From Kocuria tytonis (GTDB taxonomy: Bacteria; Actinomycetota; Actinomycetes; Actinomycetales; Micrococcaceae), in the NCBI RefSeq assembly GCF_003226895.2, contig NZ_PNJG02000002.1:124001-188000 (forward strand): a DNA stretch of 64,000 bases. Reading direction: 5' to 3'. The first letter of the stretch is position 1. Every line of letters begins with the position of its first letter. The notes below the pieces were generated by a model. That model saw nothing but the letters and a program-made list of their open reading frames with translations. It searched no databases and had not been told where the DNA came from. Both the position numbers and the translations under genes were made by a program. Shown here piece after piece: positions 16,970 through 24,897 of this stretch.

Positions 16970-19900
16970 GTGACTACCGCCCTGTACCGCCGCTACCGCC
17001 CGGAGACCTTCGAGGACGTCATCGGCCAGGAGCACGTGACCGATCCCCTGATGACCGCGTTGCGCAAGAACAGGGTCAACCACGCCTATCTCTTCTCCGG
17101 CCCCCGCGGCTGCGGCAAGACCACGTCCGCGCGCATCCTGGCGCGCTGCCTCAACTGCGCCGAAGGGCCCACCGCCACACCGTGTGGACGGTGCGCGTCC
17201 TGCCAGGACCTCGCCCGGGACGGCGCCGGCTCCCTGGACGTCATCGAGATGGACGCGGCCTCCCACGGCGGCGTGGACCACGCCCGTGACCTGCGCGAGC
17301 GCGCCACGTTCGCGCCCGTTCGGGACCGCTACAAGATCTTCATCATCGACGAGGCCCACATGGTCACGCGCGAGGGCTTCAATGCGCTGCTCAAGATCGT
17401 GGAGGAGCCGCCGGAGCACGTGAAGTTCATCTTCGCCACCACCGAGCCCTCCAAGGTCCTCACCACCATCCGCTCCCGCACGCACCACTACCCCTTCCGC
17501 CTGGTGCCGCCCGAGCCGCTCATGCGCTACCTGGAGCAGCTGTGTCAGGAGGAGGGCGTCACCACCGAACCGGGTGTGCTCTCCCTGGTGGTGCGTGCCG
17601 GCGGGGGCTCGGTGCGCGACTCGCTCTCCGTGCTGGACCAGCTCATGGCGGGCTCGGACGAGCGCGGCCTCACCTACGACCTCGCGGTCGCCCTGCTGGG
17701 CTACACCCACGCGGCGCTGCTGGACGACGTCGTGGACGCCTTCGCCGCCGGGGACGCCGCCACGGTGTTCTCCTCCGTGGACCGGGTCATCCAGACCGGG
17801 CAGGATCCCCGCCGGTTCGTGGAGGACCTGCTCGAGCGCTTCCGGGACCTCGTGGTGGTCAACGCCGTTCCCGACTCCGCCGCGAACATCCTGCACGGGA
17901 TGCCCACGGACCAGATCAACCGGCTGCGCAACCAGGCCACCCAGCTGGGGGCGGGGGAGCTCTCCCGCTCCGCGGACATCATCAACGAGGCGCTCAACGA
18001 GATGACCGGGGCCACCTCCCCGCAGCTGCACCTGGAGCTGCTGTGCGCGCGGATCCTGCTGCCCTCCGCGGACGACTCCACGCGCGGCATCACCTCCCGC
18101 GTGGACCGGCTGGAACGGCGCCTCAGCATCCCGCGCGGTGCCGGCATCCGGTATCCGGCCCCGGCCGCGCAGCCCGCCCCGGAGTCGCCCGTGGAGGACC
18201 CCGCGTCCGGTCCCTCCGCGATCGCCCCCGCTGCGCCGACCACCTCCGAGGCCCCCGCGCGCGAGTCCGCGGATCCGGCACCGTCCGGGCCCGTGCGCCA
18301 GGACGGCTCGGAGCCGGGACGCTCCACCATGGCGACCCCCGACATCGCCGAGCCCTCCATCCCCGAGGACGAGGCGGAGGACCCTCGGGGCAGCGAGCAC
18401 CCCGTTGCGGGCTCGCCCGTGCCGGAGGACGCACGCGGCCCCCAGGGTGGCCACCCGCCGGCGGACGGCACCACCACTGCGGCCGACGCCGCCACGCAGG
18501 ATCGCCCGGCGCCGAACGTCCCCGCGGTCTCCCCCGCCCCGGAGGAGCACGAGCGGCCCACCGACTCGCGCAGCGTCGGTTCCGAGCCCGTGGCCGAGGA
18601 GTCCCGCTCCCGTGGGCAGCACCGGGACCCCGCGTCGGGCGCCCCCGGCGGACCCGCCGCCGAGCGGGGAGATGCCCAGCGGCGCAGCCGGGAAGATGCC
18701 GGGACTCAGCCCTCGGGCAGTGCGGATGCGTCGGCGGACAGTGCGCCCAGCGACGTCACGAGCGGAGAGCTGGAGCTGCTGCGCTCCTCATGGCCGGAGA
18801 TCGTCTCCGCCCTCGCGGAGATCCGCCGGGTGGCGTGGGCCATCACGGTGCGGGGAACACCCATCTCCTACGAGAACTCCACGCTGCGCATCGCGTTCGA
18901 GGGTGACGGCGACATCATGAACTTCCCCCGCTTCGAGGGGGACGTCCGCACCGCCATCCAGAGGGTGGTGGGGCTGGACTGCGCCGTGGAAGCGGTCCGA
19001 CCGGGGGACACGCACGGCCGGGACAGCGGCGGTGACGCCGGCGGTCCCCCACCGGGCTCGGGAAGGGGTCCCGGCGGGGGGCGAGGACCCGCGCCGCGAC
19101 ATCCCGGCAGACCGCCGGGCACCTCGAACGCCCCGTCCCAGGAGCAGCCCGACTACTTCCGGGAACCGGAGGGCTTCGGCGTCAATCGCCGGCGGGACAG
19201 CACATCCCAGCCGAGCGACGACACCTCCGGACCCCCGGCACGAACACCCCGGCAGTCCGGGCAGGACCGCGACGAGGGACAGTCCCGGGCCCAGCCCGCA
19301 GACCGTGCACGGCAACGGCCGCAGAGCCCGGCTCCGCCCTCCCCGGAGGACGACGAACCGGTCACCTCGTGGACCGTTGCCGCCATCCCCCAGCCGGGCG
19401 AGACCGCTCGACCCGCCGAGAACAACCGCGACACCGGCCAGGGTGGTGAACGGGCCGCGGAACCGTCGGGAGAACCCGCACCGGAGGGGGCGGACGCCAC
19501 GCCATCGGCGGACCCCGGGGAGTTCGATGCACCCGGCGCCCCCGAGGGCTCCCCGGACCCGGCGGGCTCCGCGGTCTCCAGCGTCTCCCAGGGGGCCGCG
19601 GCCACGGATCCCGCCTCGGGAGAACGTCCCGGCCCGCAGGATGCGCCCACGGGTGGACCCTCCTCCGGTTCTCCGGACGCGGCCACGCACGACGGCCAGG
19701 GCTCCCGCGGCCCGGGGAACGGCGACGGCCCGCGTGCCACGGCGCCCGGTGACCGCGACCCCGGGGGCGCGGCGTCGGCCTCGCCGGCTCCGCACCGCCA
19801 GGCGGACCGCGGCCCCGAGTACTGGAGCCCCGAGGAACCCCCGCCTCCCCCCGAGGACGAACCCCCCGCGGACATGTACGACGAACCGGCACCGTCGTCT

Positions 19901-20176
19901 CCCCCGCGCCCGGACGCCGCACAAAGCCCGGCGGCAGCGGGCGAGAAACGACGCGGCTGGCGTGAGCGTCACGCCGCGGCCATCGCGGCGGCGGACCAGC
20001 AGAACCCGGACATGGCACCGCCCAGCACCCGCGGCCCGGGCGTCGAGGACGAGCACTTCGTCCCGGGTGCGGACGACGAGTCCCTGGAGGACTCCTCCCT
20101 GTACGGGCGGGCCGCCATCGAGCGCATCCTGGGCGGGATGCTCATCGACGAGCGCGCCCACGACACGAGCCAGTGA
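16970..20176 (+). CDS. dnaX: DNA polymerase III tau/gamma subunit
   Basis: Clamp-loader ATPase of the replisome, 1068 residues. The N-terminal AAA+ core opens with TTALYRRYRPETFEDVIGQ. It carries Walker A (GPRGCGKTTSARILARCLNC), a four-cysteine zinc module, Walker B (IFIIDEAHMVT) and sensor residues (ATTEPSKVLTTIRSR). Core homology ends near residue 380. A Pro/Ala/Glu/Asp-rich disordered stretch follows to about 595, then a folded tau-like domain at about 598-680 (SGELELLRSSWPEIVSALAEIRR). A second disordered stretch of more than 300 residues ends in a conserved-looking tail (SLYGRAAIERILGGMLIDE). It is unusually long, since many DnaX proteins have 550-750 residues. No obvious slippery frameshift site was found. 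recR follows in the same direction. Confidence 0.95.
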   Translation: MTTALYRRYRPETFEDVIGQEHVTDPLMTALRKNRVNHAYLFSGPRGCGKTTSARILARCLNCAEGPTATPCGRCASCQDLARDGAGSLDVIEMDAASHGGVDHARDLRERATFAPVRDRYKIFIIDEAHMVTREGFNALLKIVEEPPEHVKFIFATTEPSKVLTTIRSRTHHYPFRLVPPEPLMRYLEQLCQEEGVTTEPGVLSLVVRAGGGSVRDSLSVLDQLMAGSDERGLTYDLAVALLGYTHAALLDDVVDAFAAGDAATVFSSVDRVIQTGQDPRRFVEDLLERFRDLVVVNAVPDSAANILHGMPTDQINRLRNQATQLGAGELSRSADIINEALNEMTGATSPQLHLELLCARILLPSADDSTRGITSRVDRLERRLSIPRGAGIRYPAPAAQPAPESPVEDPASGPSAIAPAAPTTSEAPARESADPAPSGPVRQDGSEPGRSTMATPDIAEPSIPEDEAEDPRGSEHPVAGSPVPEDARGPQGGHPPADGTTTAADAATQDRPAPNVPAVSPAPEEHERPTDSRSVGSEPVAEESRSRGQHRDPASGAPGGPAAERGDAQRRSREDAGTQPSGSADASADSAPSDVTSGELELLRSSWPEIVSALAEIRRVAWAITVRGTPISYENSTLRIAFEGDGDIMNFPRFEGDVRTAIQRVVGLDCAVEAVRPGDTHGRDSGGDAGGPPPGSGRGPGGGRGPAPRHPGRPPGTSNAPSQEQPDYFREPEGFGVNRRRDSTSQPSDDTSGPPARTPRQSGQDRDEGQSRAQPADRARQRPQSPAPPSPEDDEPVTSWTVAAIPQPGETARPAENNRDTGQGGERAAEPSGEPAPEGADATPSADPGEFDAPGAPEGSPDPAGSAVSSVSQGAAATDPASGERPGPQDAPTGGPSSGSPDAATHDGQGSRGPGNGDGPRATAPGDRDPGGAASASPAPHRQADRGPEYWSPEEPPPPPEDEPPADMYDEPAPSSPPRPDAAQSPAAAGEKRRGWRERHAAAIAAADQQNPDMAPPSTRGPGVEDEHFVPGADDESLEDSSLYGRAAIERILGGMLIDERAHDTSQ

Positions 20177-20254
20177 CCCGGAGTGGTTGCCGCGCCGCCC
20201 GGTGACCCGGGCGACGCGCGACCCCGATCACGATCCACCTCACGAAGGAGCACG

Positions 20255-20860
20255 GTGTACGAAGGACCGGTCCAAGACCTCATCGACGAGCTGGGGCGGC
20301 TGCCCGGCGTGGGCCCCAAGTCCGCCCAGCGCATCGCGTTCCACCTGCTGGACGCCGACAAGGACGAGGTCCAGCAGCTCGTGGACGCCATCTCCACCGT
20401 GAAGACCTCGGTGTCCTTCTGCGTGATCTGCGGCAACGTCACGGAGCAGGACGAGTGCGCCATCTGTCGGGACGCCCGGCGGGACCGCAGCGTGATCTGC
20501 GTGGTGGAGGAGTCCAAGGACGTCATGGCCATCGAGCGCACCCGCAGCTACCGCGGTCTCTACCACGTGCTGGGCGGCGCCATCTCACCGCTGCAGGGAG
20601 TGGGACCGGACCAGCTGCGCATCCGGGAGCTGATGACCCGGCTCTCGGACGAGACGGTGCAGGAGATCGTGCTGGCCACGGATCCGAACCTGGAGGGCGA
20701 GGCCACCGCCACGTACCTCTCCCGCATGCTGAAGACCCTGGGCATCCGGGTCACCCGGCTGGCTTCCGGGCTGCCGGTGGGCGGTGACCTCGAGTACGCG
20801 GACGAGGTCACACTGGGCCGTGCGTTCGAGGGCCGCACGGTGGTCTCGGAGGCCCGCTGA
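20255..20860 (+). CDS. recR: Recombination mediator RecR
   Basis: A 201-residue protein that works with RecF/RecO to load RecA at gaps. It has the N-terminal helix-hairpin-helix ([24 protein letters not shown]), the zinc finger [16 protein letters not shown] and a Toprim domain ([15 protein letters not shown] to [21 protein letters not shown]). The GTG start has a GAAGGAG site and family length. It lies 78 bp after dnaX, probably in one transcript. Confidence 0.96.
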   Translation: MYEGPVQDLIDELGRLPGVGPKSAQRIAFHLLDADKDEVQQLVDAISTVKTSVSFCVICGNVTEQDECAICRDARRDRSVICVVEESKDVMAIERTRSYRGLYHVLGGAISPLQGVGPDQLRIRELMTRLSDETVQEIVLATDPNLEGEATATYLSRMLKTLGIRVTRLASGLPVGGDLEYADEVTLGRAFEGRTVVSEAR

Positions 20861-20934
20861 CACCCCCGCTCTGCGGGAGGGCCCGGCCAGGAGGATGCAT
20901 ACGCACGGGCCCCGTGGCCGCGCGGGCGAACGGC

Positions 20935-20983
20935 TAGCATGGACCACTGAATCCCCGAGACCACCCGCGCCTCGGCGCGGGGT
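20935..20983 (+). promoter_or_regulatory. Promoter and leader hairpin of lysC
   Basis: TAGCAT (20935-20940) is a good -10 box about 65 nt ahead of the lysC ATG. The leader contains a perfect CCCGCGCC/GGCGCGGG hairpin (20966-20983) just before the GAGAGGAA ribosome-binding site. No lysine riboswitch was recognised. Confidence 0.45.
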
Positions 20984-21004
20984 GCCCGCCCGCGAGAGGA
21001 ACGC

Positions 21005-22291
21005 ATGAGCCTCATAGTCCAGAAGTTCGGCGGTTCGTCGGTCTCCGACGCCGACGGGATCCGCCGGGTCGCCCGGCGGGTGGCCGAGACCCGCAACGCC
21101 GGCCACCGGGTGGTCGTGGTGGTCTCCGCCATGGGTGACACCACGGACGACCTGCTCGATCTCGCCAACGAGGTGGCTCGCACACCACCGGCCCGCGAGC
21201 TCGACATGCTGCTGACCTCGGGTGAGCGGATCTCCATGGCGCTGCTGGCCATGGCCATCTCGGACCTGGGTGTGCCCGCGCAGTCCTTCACCGGCTCCCA
21301 GGCCGGCATGATCACGGACGGGGCCCACGGGGCGGCCAAGCTCGTGGAGGTCAGCCCCTCGCGGGTCAGTGCCGCCCTGGAGAACGACAACGTGGCCATC
21401 ATCGCCGGGTTCCAGGGCATGAACCGCTCGTCCAAGGACATCACCACGCTGGGCCGCGGCGGTTCGGACACCACGGCCGTGGCACTGGCGGCCGCGCTCG
21501 AGGCGGACGTGTGCGAGATCTACTCGGACGTGGACGGCGTCTACTCCGCGGATCCGCGCATCGTGCCCTCCGCCCAGAAACTGGACCGGGTCTCCTCCGA
21601 GGAGATGCTCGAACTCGCGGCGAACGGGGCCAAGATCCTCCACCTGCGCTGCGTGGAGTACGCCCGCCGCTTCAATGTGCCGCTGCACGTCCGCTCGTCC
21701 TTCACCCACAACCAGGGCACCTGGGTCATCCCGAGCCCGCACGAGAACCTCACGCCGCAGAAGGAGATCCCCTTGGAACAGCCGCTGATCGCCGGCATCG
21801 CTCATGATCGCAGCCAGGCCAAGATCACCATCGTGGGGGCCCCGGACCACCCCGGCATCGCCTCCCGGATCTTCCGGCTGCTGGCGGACGCGAAGGTCTA
21901 CGTGGACATGATCGTGCAGAACGTCTCCACGGGCGAGCACCCCCTGACGGACGTCTCCTTCACCCTGGACGAGTCCCAGGGCGAGCTGGCCCTGAGCCTG
22001 CTGCGCGCCGCCGAGGAGAAGATCGGCTACACCCGCCTGGACTACAACAGCGAGGTGGGCAAGCTGTCCCTCGTGGGCGCCGGGATGAAGACCAACACGG
22101 GTGTGGCGTTCACGTTCTTCCAGGCGCTCGCGGACGCCAACGTCAACGTGGACATGATCTCCACGTCCGAGGTCCGCATCTCGATCGTCACCTCGGTGGA
22201 CAGGCTCGACGACGCCGTGCGCGCCGTCCACACCGCGTTCGGCCTGGACTCGAGCGAGCAGGCCACCGTGTACGGGGGCACGGGGCGCTGA
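21005..22291 (+). CDS. lysC: Aspartate kinase
   Basis: First enzyme of the aspartate family pathway (aspartate to aspartyl phosphate), feeding lysine, threonine and methionine and, for the cell wall, diaminopimelate. The 428 residues start MSLIVQKFGGSSVSD, with catalytic segments STLGRGGSDTTAVALAAAL and EIYSDVDGVYSADPRIV. Two C-terminal ACT domains (from about residue 265; VDMIVQNVS and VNVDMISTSEVRISIV) bind lysine/threonine for feedback control. In actinobacteria an internal start often produces the beta subunit as well. asd, usually adjacent, is not here; the next gene is an ohrR-like regulator. Confidence 0.95.
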   Translation: MSLIVQKFGGSSVSDADGIRRVARRVAETRNAGHRVVVVVSAMGDTTDDLLDLANEVARTPPARELDMLLTSGERISMALLAMAISDLGVPAQSFTGSQAGMITDGAHGAAKLVEVSPSRVSAALENDNVAIIAGFQGMNRSSKDITTLGRGGSDTTAVALAAALEADVCEIYSDVDGVYSADPRIVPSAQKLDRVSSEEMLELAANGAKILHLRCVEYARRFNVPLHVRSSFTHNQGTWVIPSPHENLTPQKEIPLEQPLIAGIAHDRSQAKITIVGAPDHPGIASRIFRLLADAKVYVDMIVQNVSTGEHPLTDVSFTLDESQGELALSLLRAAEEKIGYTRLDYNSEVGKLSLVGAGMKTNTGVAFTFFQALADANVNVDMISTSEVRISIVTSVDRLDDAVRAVHTAFGLDSSEQATVYGGTGR

Positions 22292-22304
22292 CCCCCGCAT
22301 CCCC

Positions 22305-22946
22305 ATGACCCACGACCCCACGAGCACGGGCCAGGGACCCGGCACGCGACCGGGCCCCGCCGGGAGCCCCCGCGTCCCGTACGGTGCCGGCGGCCACCGC
22401 GGGGTGGGTGACGACGCCGCCGGTCACGCCTCCGGGGCATGGAACGGCCCGTCCCCCGAGCAGGCCGGGACCGACGACCCGCTGGCACTGGCGAACCAGC
22501 TGTGCTTCTCCCTGTCCGTGGCCTCCCGGATGGTGGTGCAGGCCTACCGCCCGGTGCTGGAACCGCTGGGGCTGACCCATCCCCAGTACCTCGTGATGCT
22601 GGCGCTGTGGGGCTTCCAGCCGCGCACGGTCAAGGACCTCGGCGCGCAGCTCATGCAGGACTCCGCCACGCTGTCCCCCCTGCTCAAGCGGCTGGAGGCC
22701 CGCGGGTTCATCACCCGGGAACGGGACCCCCGCAACGAACGGGCGCTCGCGGTCTCACTGACGGAGAAGGGCATGGAGCTGCGGGAACAGGCCATGGAGG
22801 TGCCCGCACGGATGATGGACCGGCTGGACGTGACCCGCGACCAGGTGCACCTGCTCAACGAGGGCATGCACCGGCTCATCTCCGCTGCCCAGGCGCTGGA
22901 CCCGGATCCCGAGCAGAGCCCACCGCAGGATCCCCGCGATGCGTGA
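22305..22946 (+). CDS. MarR-family regulator, OhrR type
   Basis: A 213-residue regulator with a winged helix (PRTVKDLGAQLMQDSATLSPLLKRLEARGFITRERDPRNERA). The segment QLCFSLSVASRMVVQAYRPVLEPLGLTHPQY matches OhrR, including the single reactive cysteine that senses organic hydroperoxides. About 60 N-terminal residues ahead of the core are low-complexity, and the ATG at 22305 lacks a clear ribosome-binding site. An in-frame GTG at 22404 is an alternative start. It follows lysC by 13 bp and overlaps the next gene by 8 bp. No ohr peroxidase gene is adjacent, so its targets may be the two genes downstream or lie elsewhere. Confidence 0.82.
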   Translation: MTHDPTSTGQGPGTRPGPAGSPRVPYGAGGHRGVGDDAAGHASGAWNGPSPEQAGTDDPLALANQLCFSLSVASRMVVQAYRPVLEPLGLTHPQYLVMLALWGFQPRTVKDLGAQLMQDSATLSPLLKRLEARGFITRERDPRNERALAVSLTEKGMELREQAMEVPARMMDRLDVTRDQVHLLNEGMHRLISAAQALDPDPEQSPPQDPRDA

Positions 22947-23871
22947 GTCACCGACCAGGACGCGGCCCGGGGTGCTCACCCGGGAGCAGTGGACGCAGCG
23001 GGCGCAGGCTCACGAGGACCGGGTCTCCCGCCACACGAAGCCCTTCCTGGACCGGCGGTTCCGGGGCGAGAAGCATCCCGTGGAGGACTTCCTCTTCACG
23101 TACTACACGCTGTCCCCCGCCCAGTTCACGCGCTGGCACCCGGGCCCCGCCGTGGTCCTCCTGGACGCCCCCGAGCGGGCGGAGTGGAAGTTCTACCGCG
23201 CGGCCACCCCCGCGGAGCTCGCGGCCACGGGCGCGCGGGCGGACGCGAGCGGCGTCGTCGTGGACGCGGAGGCGTTCGTGGCGAAACGGGGGACCGCCGT
23301 GCGGTTCACGCGCGAGATCCTGGCGAACACGGCGGCGAAGACCGGCACGTTCGACTGCTTCGGCCTGCACGAGTGGGCCATGGCCTACCGCGCGGAGGAG
23401 AACGGCGTGCGCCACGAGTACGCCGGGCTGCGGCTGGGTGCGAGCGGCACGGACGAGGTGGTGCAGAGCCACCGGATCCGGTGCTCGCACTTCGACGCGT
23501 TCCGCTTCTTCCAGCCGCAGGCCGTGGCGCGCAACGAGCTGCGGCCCACGCGCGAGACCCAGCGCACCATGGAGCAGCCGGGGTGCCTGCACGCCGGCAT
23601 GGACCTCTACAAGTGGGCGTACAAGCTGCTGCCGGCCGTGGACTCGCAGCTGCTCGCGGACTGCTTCGAGCTCGCGTGGGACGTGCGCGGCACGGACATG
23701 GCGGCCTCCCCGTACGATCTCACGGACTGGGGGTACGAGCCCGTGCGCATCGAGACACCCGAGGGCAAGGCCGAGTACGTCCGGCGCCAGCGCGCGTTCG
23801 CCGCGCGCGGCACCGCGCTGCGCGAGCGCCTGGTCGCCGCCACGGACCGGGTCCTGGAGGCCGCGACGTGA
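22939..23871 (+). CDS. Conserved actinobacterial protein, often labelled 3-methyladenine DNA glycosylase
   Basis: A 310-residue cytoplasmic protein resembling a family widespread in actinobacteria. The conserved stretches are RFRGEKHPVEDFLFTYYTLSP, RWHPGPAVVL, CFGLHEWAMAYR, RCSHFDAFRFF and EQPGCLHAGMDLYKWAYKLLP, with many conserved His, Cys and Trp residues. Automatic annotation often calls such proteins 3-methyladenine DNA glycosylase, but I see no helix-hairpin-helix glycosylase motif, so the function should be regarded as unknown. The ATG overlaps the ohrR-like stop (ATGCGTGA) and the stop overlaps the next gene by 4 bp, so the three are translationally coupled. Confidence 0.75.
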   Translation: MRESPTRTRPGVLTREQWTQRAQAHEDRVSRHTKPFLDRRFRGEKHPVEDFLFTYYTLSPAQFTRWHPGPAVVLLDAPERAEWKFYRAATPAELAATGARADASGVVVDAEAFVAKRGTAVRFTREILANTAAKTGTFDCFGLHEWAMAYRAEENGVRHEYAGLRLGASGTDEVVQSHRIRCSHFDAFRFFQPQAVARNELRPTRETQRTMEQPGCLHAGMDLYKWAYKLLPAVDSQLLADCFELAWDVRGTDMAASPYDLTDWGYEPVRIETPEGKAEYVRRQRAFAARGTALRERLVAATDRVLEAAT

Positions 23872-24227
23872 GCTGGCACCCGGTTCCCGACGCCGCCGCG
23901 GTCACCGCCGCGCTCGAGGCACCCGCCAGCGCGGTGCCGGTGCGGATCGGGGACACCGCGCTGATCCTCACGCGAGATGCCCGCGGAACACTGCACGCAC
24001 TGGCCAACGAGTGTCCGCACCAGGGGGCCGCGGTGTGCCGCGAGACGCAGCGGGGTGCGGAATCGCTGGAGTGCCCCAACCACTTCTGGGTCTTCGACCT
24101 CGCCGGCACGTTCCGGGGCTCGCGGCTGGCCCTGGACATGGGGCGCACCGCCCCACCGGACCCCGCCAAGGACCTCGCGGAGTTCGCGTGCCGGGAGGCG
24201 GACGGCACCGTGGAGGTGCAGCTGTGA
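23868..24227 (+). CDS. Rieske-type [2Fe-2S] protein
   Basis: A 119-residue soluble protein with a Rieske cluster site. The first pair is CPHQGAA (Cys-X-His) and the second CPNHFWVFDLAG (Cys-X2-His), about 20 residues apart as in NirD-like and ferredoxin-type Rieske proteins. No membrane anchor is present. The GTG start overlaps the previous stop (GTGA). Being coupled to the conserved protein and the peroxide-sensing regulator suggests an electron-transfer or redox-sensing role with that partner. That is inference. Confidence 0.82.
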   Translation: MSWHPVPDAAAVTAALEAPASAVPVRIGDTALILTRDARGTLHALANECPHQGAAVCRETQRGAESLECPNHFWVFDLAGTFRGSRLALDMGRTAPPDPAKDLAEFACREADGTVEVQL

Positions 24228-24240
24228 CACCCGGACGCTC

Positions 24241-24897
24241 TCAGCCGCGCACCGCGTAGCAGTGCTCGGGGCGGCCGCGAGTGCCGTAGCGCAGCTCCAG
24301 CCGCAGCGTTCCCCGCTGCACCAGCTGGGACAGGTAGCGCTGCGCGGTCGCGCGGGAGATCCCCACGGCGCGGGCCACCTCCATGACCGTGACCTCCCCA
24401 CCCTCGGCCACCGCGGCGGCAACGGCCGACTCGGTGGCGGACGCCGCGGAGGTGACGGCGGCGTCGTCGGCGCCCGTCATGGCACGGCGGGCGCGGTCGA
24501 TCGAGGCCTGCGTGAGGGAGCCGGGCGCGTCGAGCTGGCGCCGGTACCGGGCGTAGGCCCGCAGCCTGCCCATCAGGACCTCGGGTTCGAAGGGCTTGAG
24601 CAGGTAGGCGAGCGCGCCGCGCCGGAATGCGGCCGCCACGGTGGCGCGCTCGGAGGCCGCGGAGAGCACGAAGGCGTCCACGTCCACGGCGCGCAGCACG
24701 TCCAGTCCCGAGCCCTGGGGGAAGTAGACGTCCACGAGCATCAGGTCCGGGGCGTGCTCCTCGACCGCCGCCGCCACCGCCCGCAGGTCGTGCACCGGGG
24801 GCAGGGCCGTGAAGCCCGGGACCGCGTTCACGTACCCCACGTGCAGGGCGGCCACGTGGAAGTCGTCGTCGATGATCAGGACCTTGACGTCGTTCAT
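24241..24897 (-). CDS. CitB/DcuR-type response regulator
   Basis: A 218-residue response regulator. The receiver domain carries the acidic pocket IIDDDFHV, phosphoacceptor Asp56 (LMLVDVYFPQGSGLDVL), the switch region VLSAASERATV and the conserved Lys in YLLKPFEPE. The C-terminal part (VTVMEVARAVGISRATAQRYLSQLVQRGTLRL) is the HTH of the citrate/malate DcuR group. The ATG overlaps the kinase stop by 4 bp. It probably activates the divergent CitMHS gene through the repeats at 26636-26692. Confidence 0.9.
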   Translation of the reverse strand: MNDVKVLIIDDDFHVAALHVGYVNAVPGFTALPPVHDLRAVAAAVEEHAPDLMLVDVYFPQGSGLDVLRAVDVDAFVLSAASERATVAAAFRRGALAYLLKPFEPEVLMGRLRAYARYRRQLDAPGSLTQASIDRARRAMTGADDAAVTSAASATESAVAAAVAEGGEVTVMEVARAVGISRATAQRYLSQLVQRGTLRLELRYGTRGRPEHCYAVRG

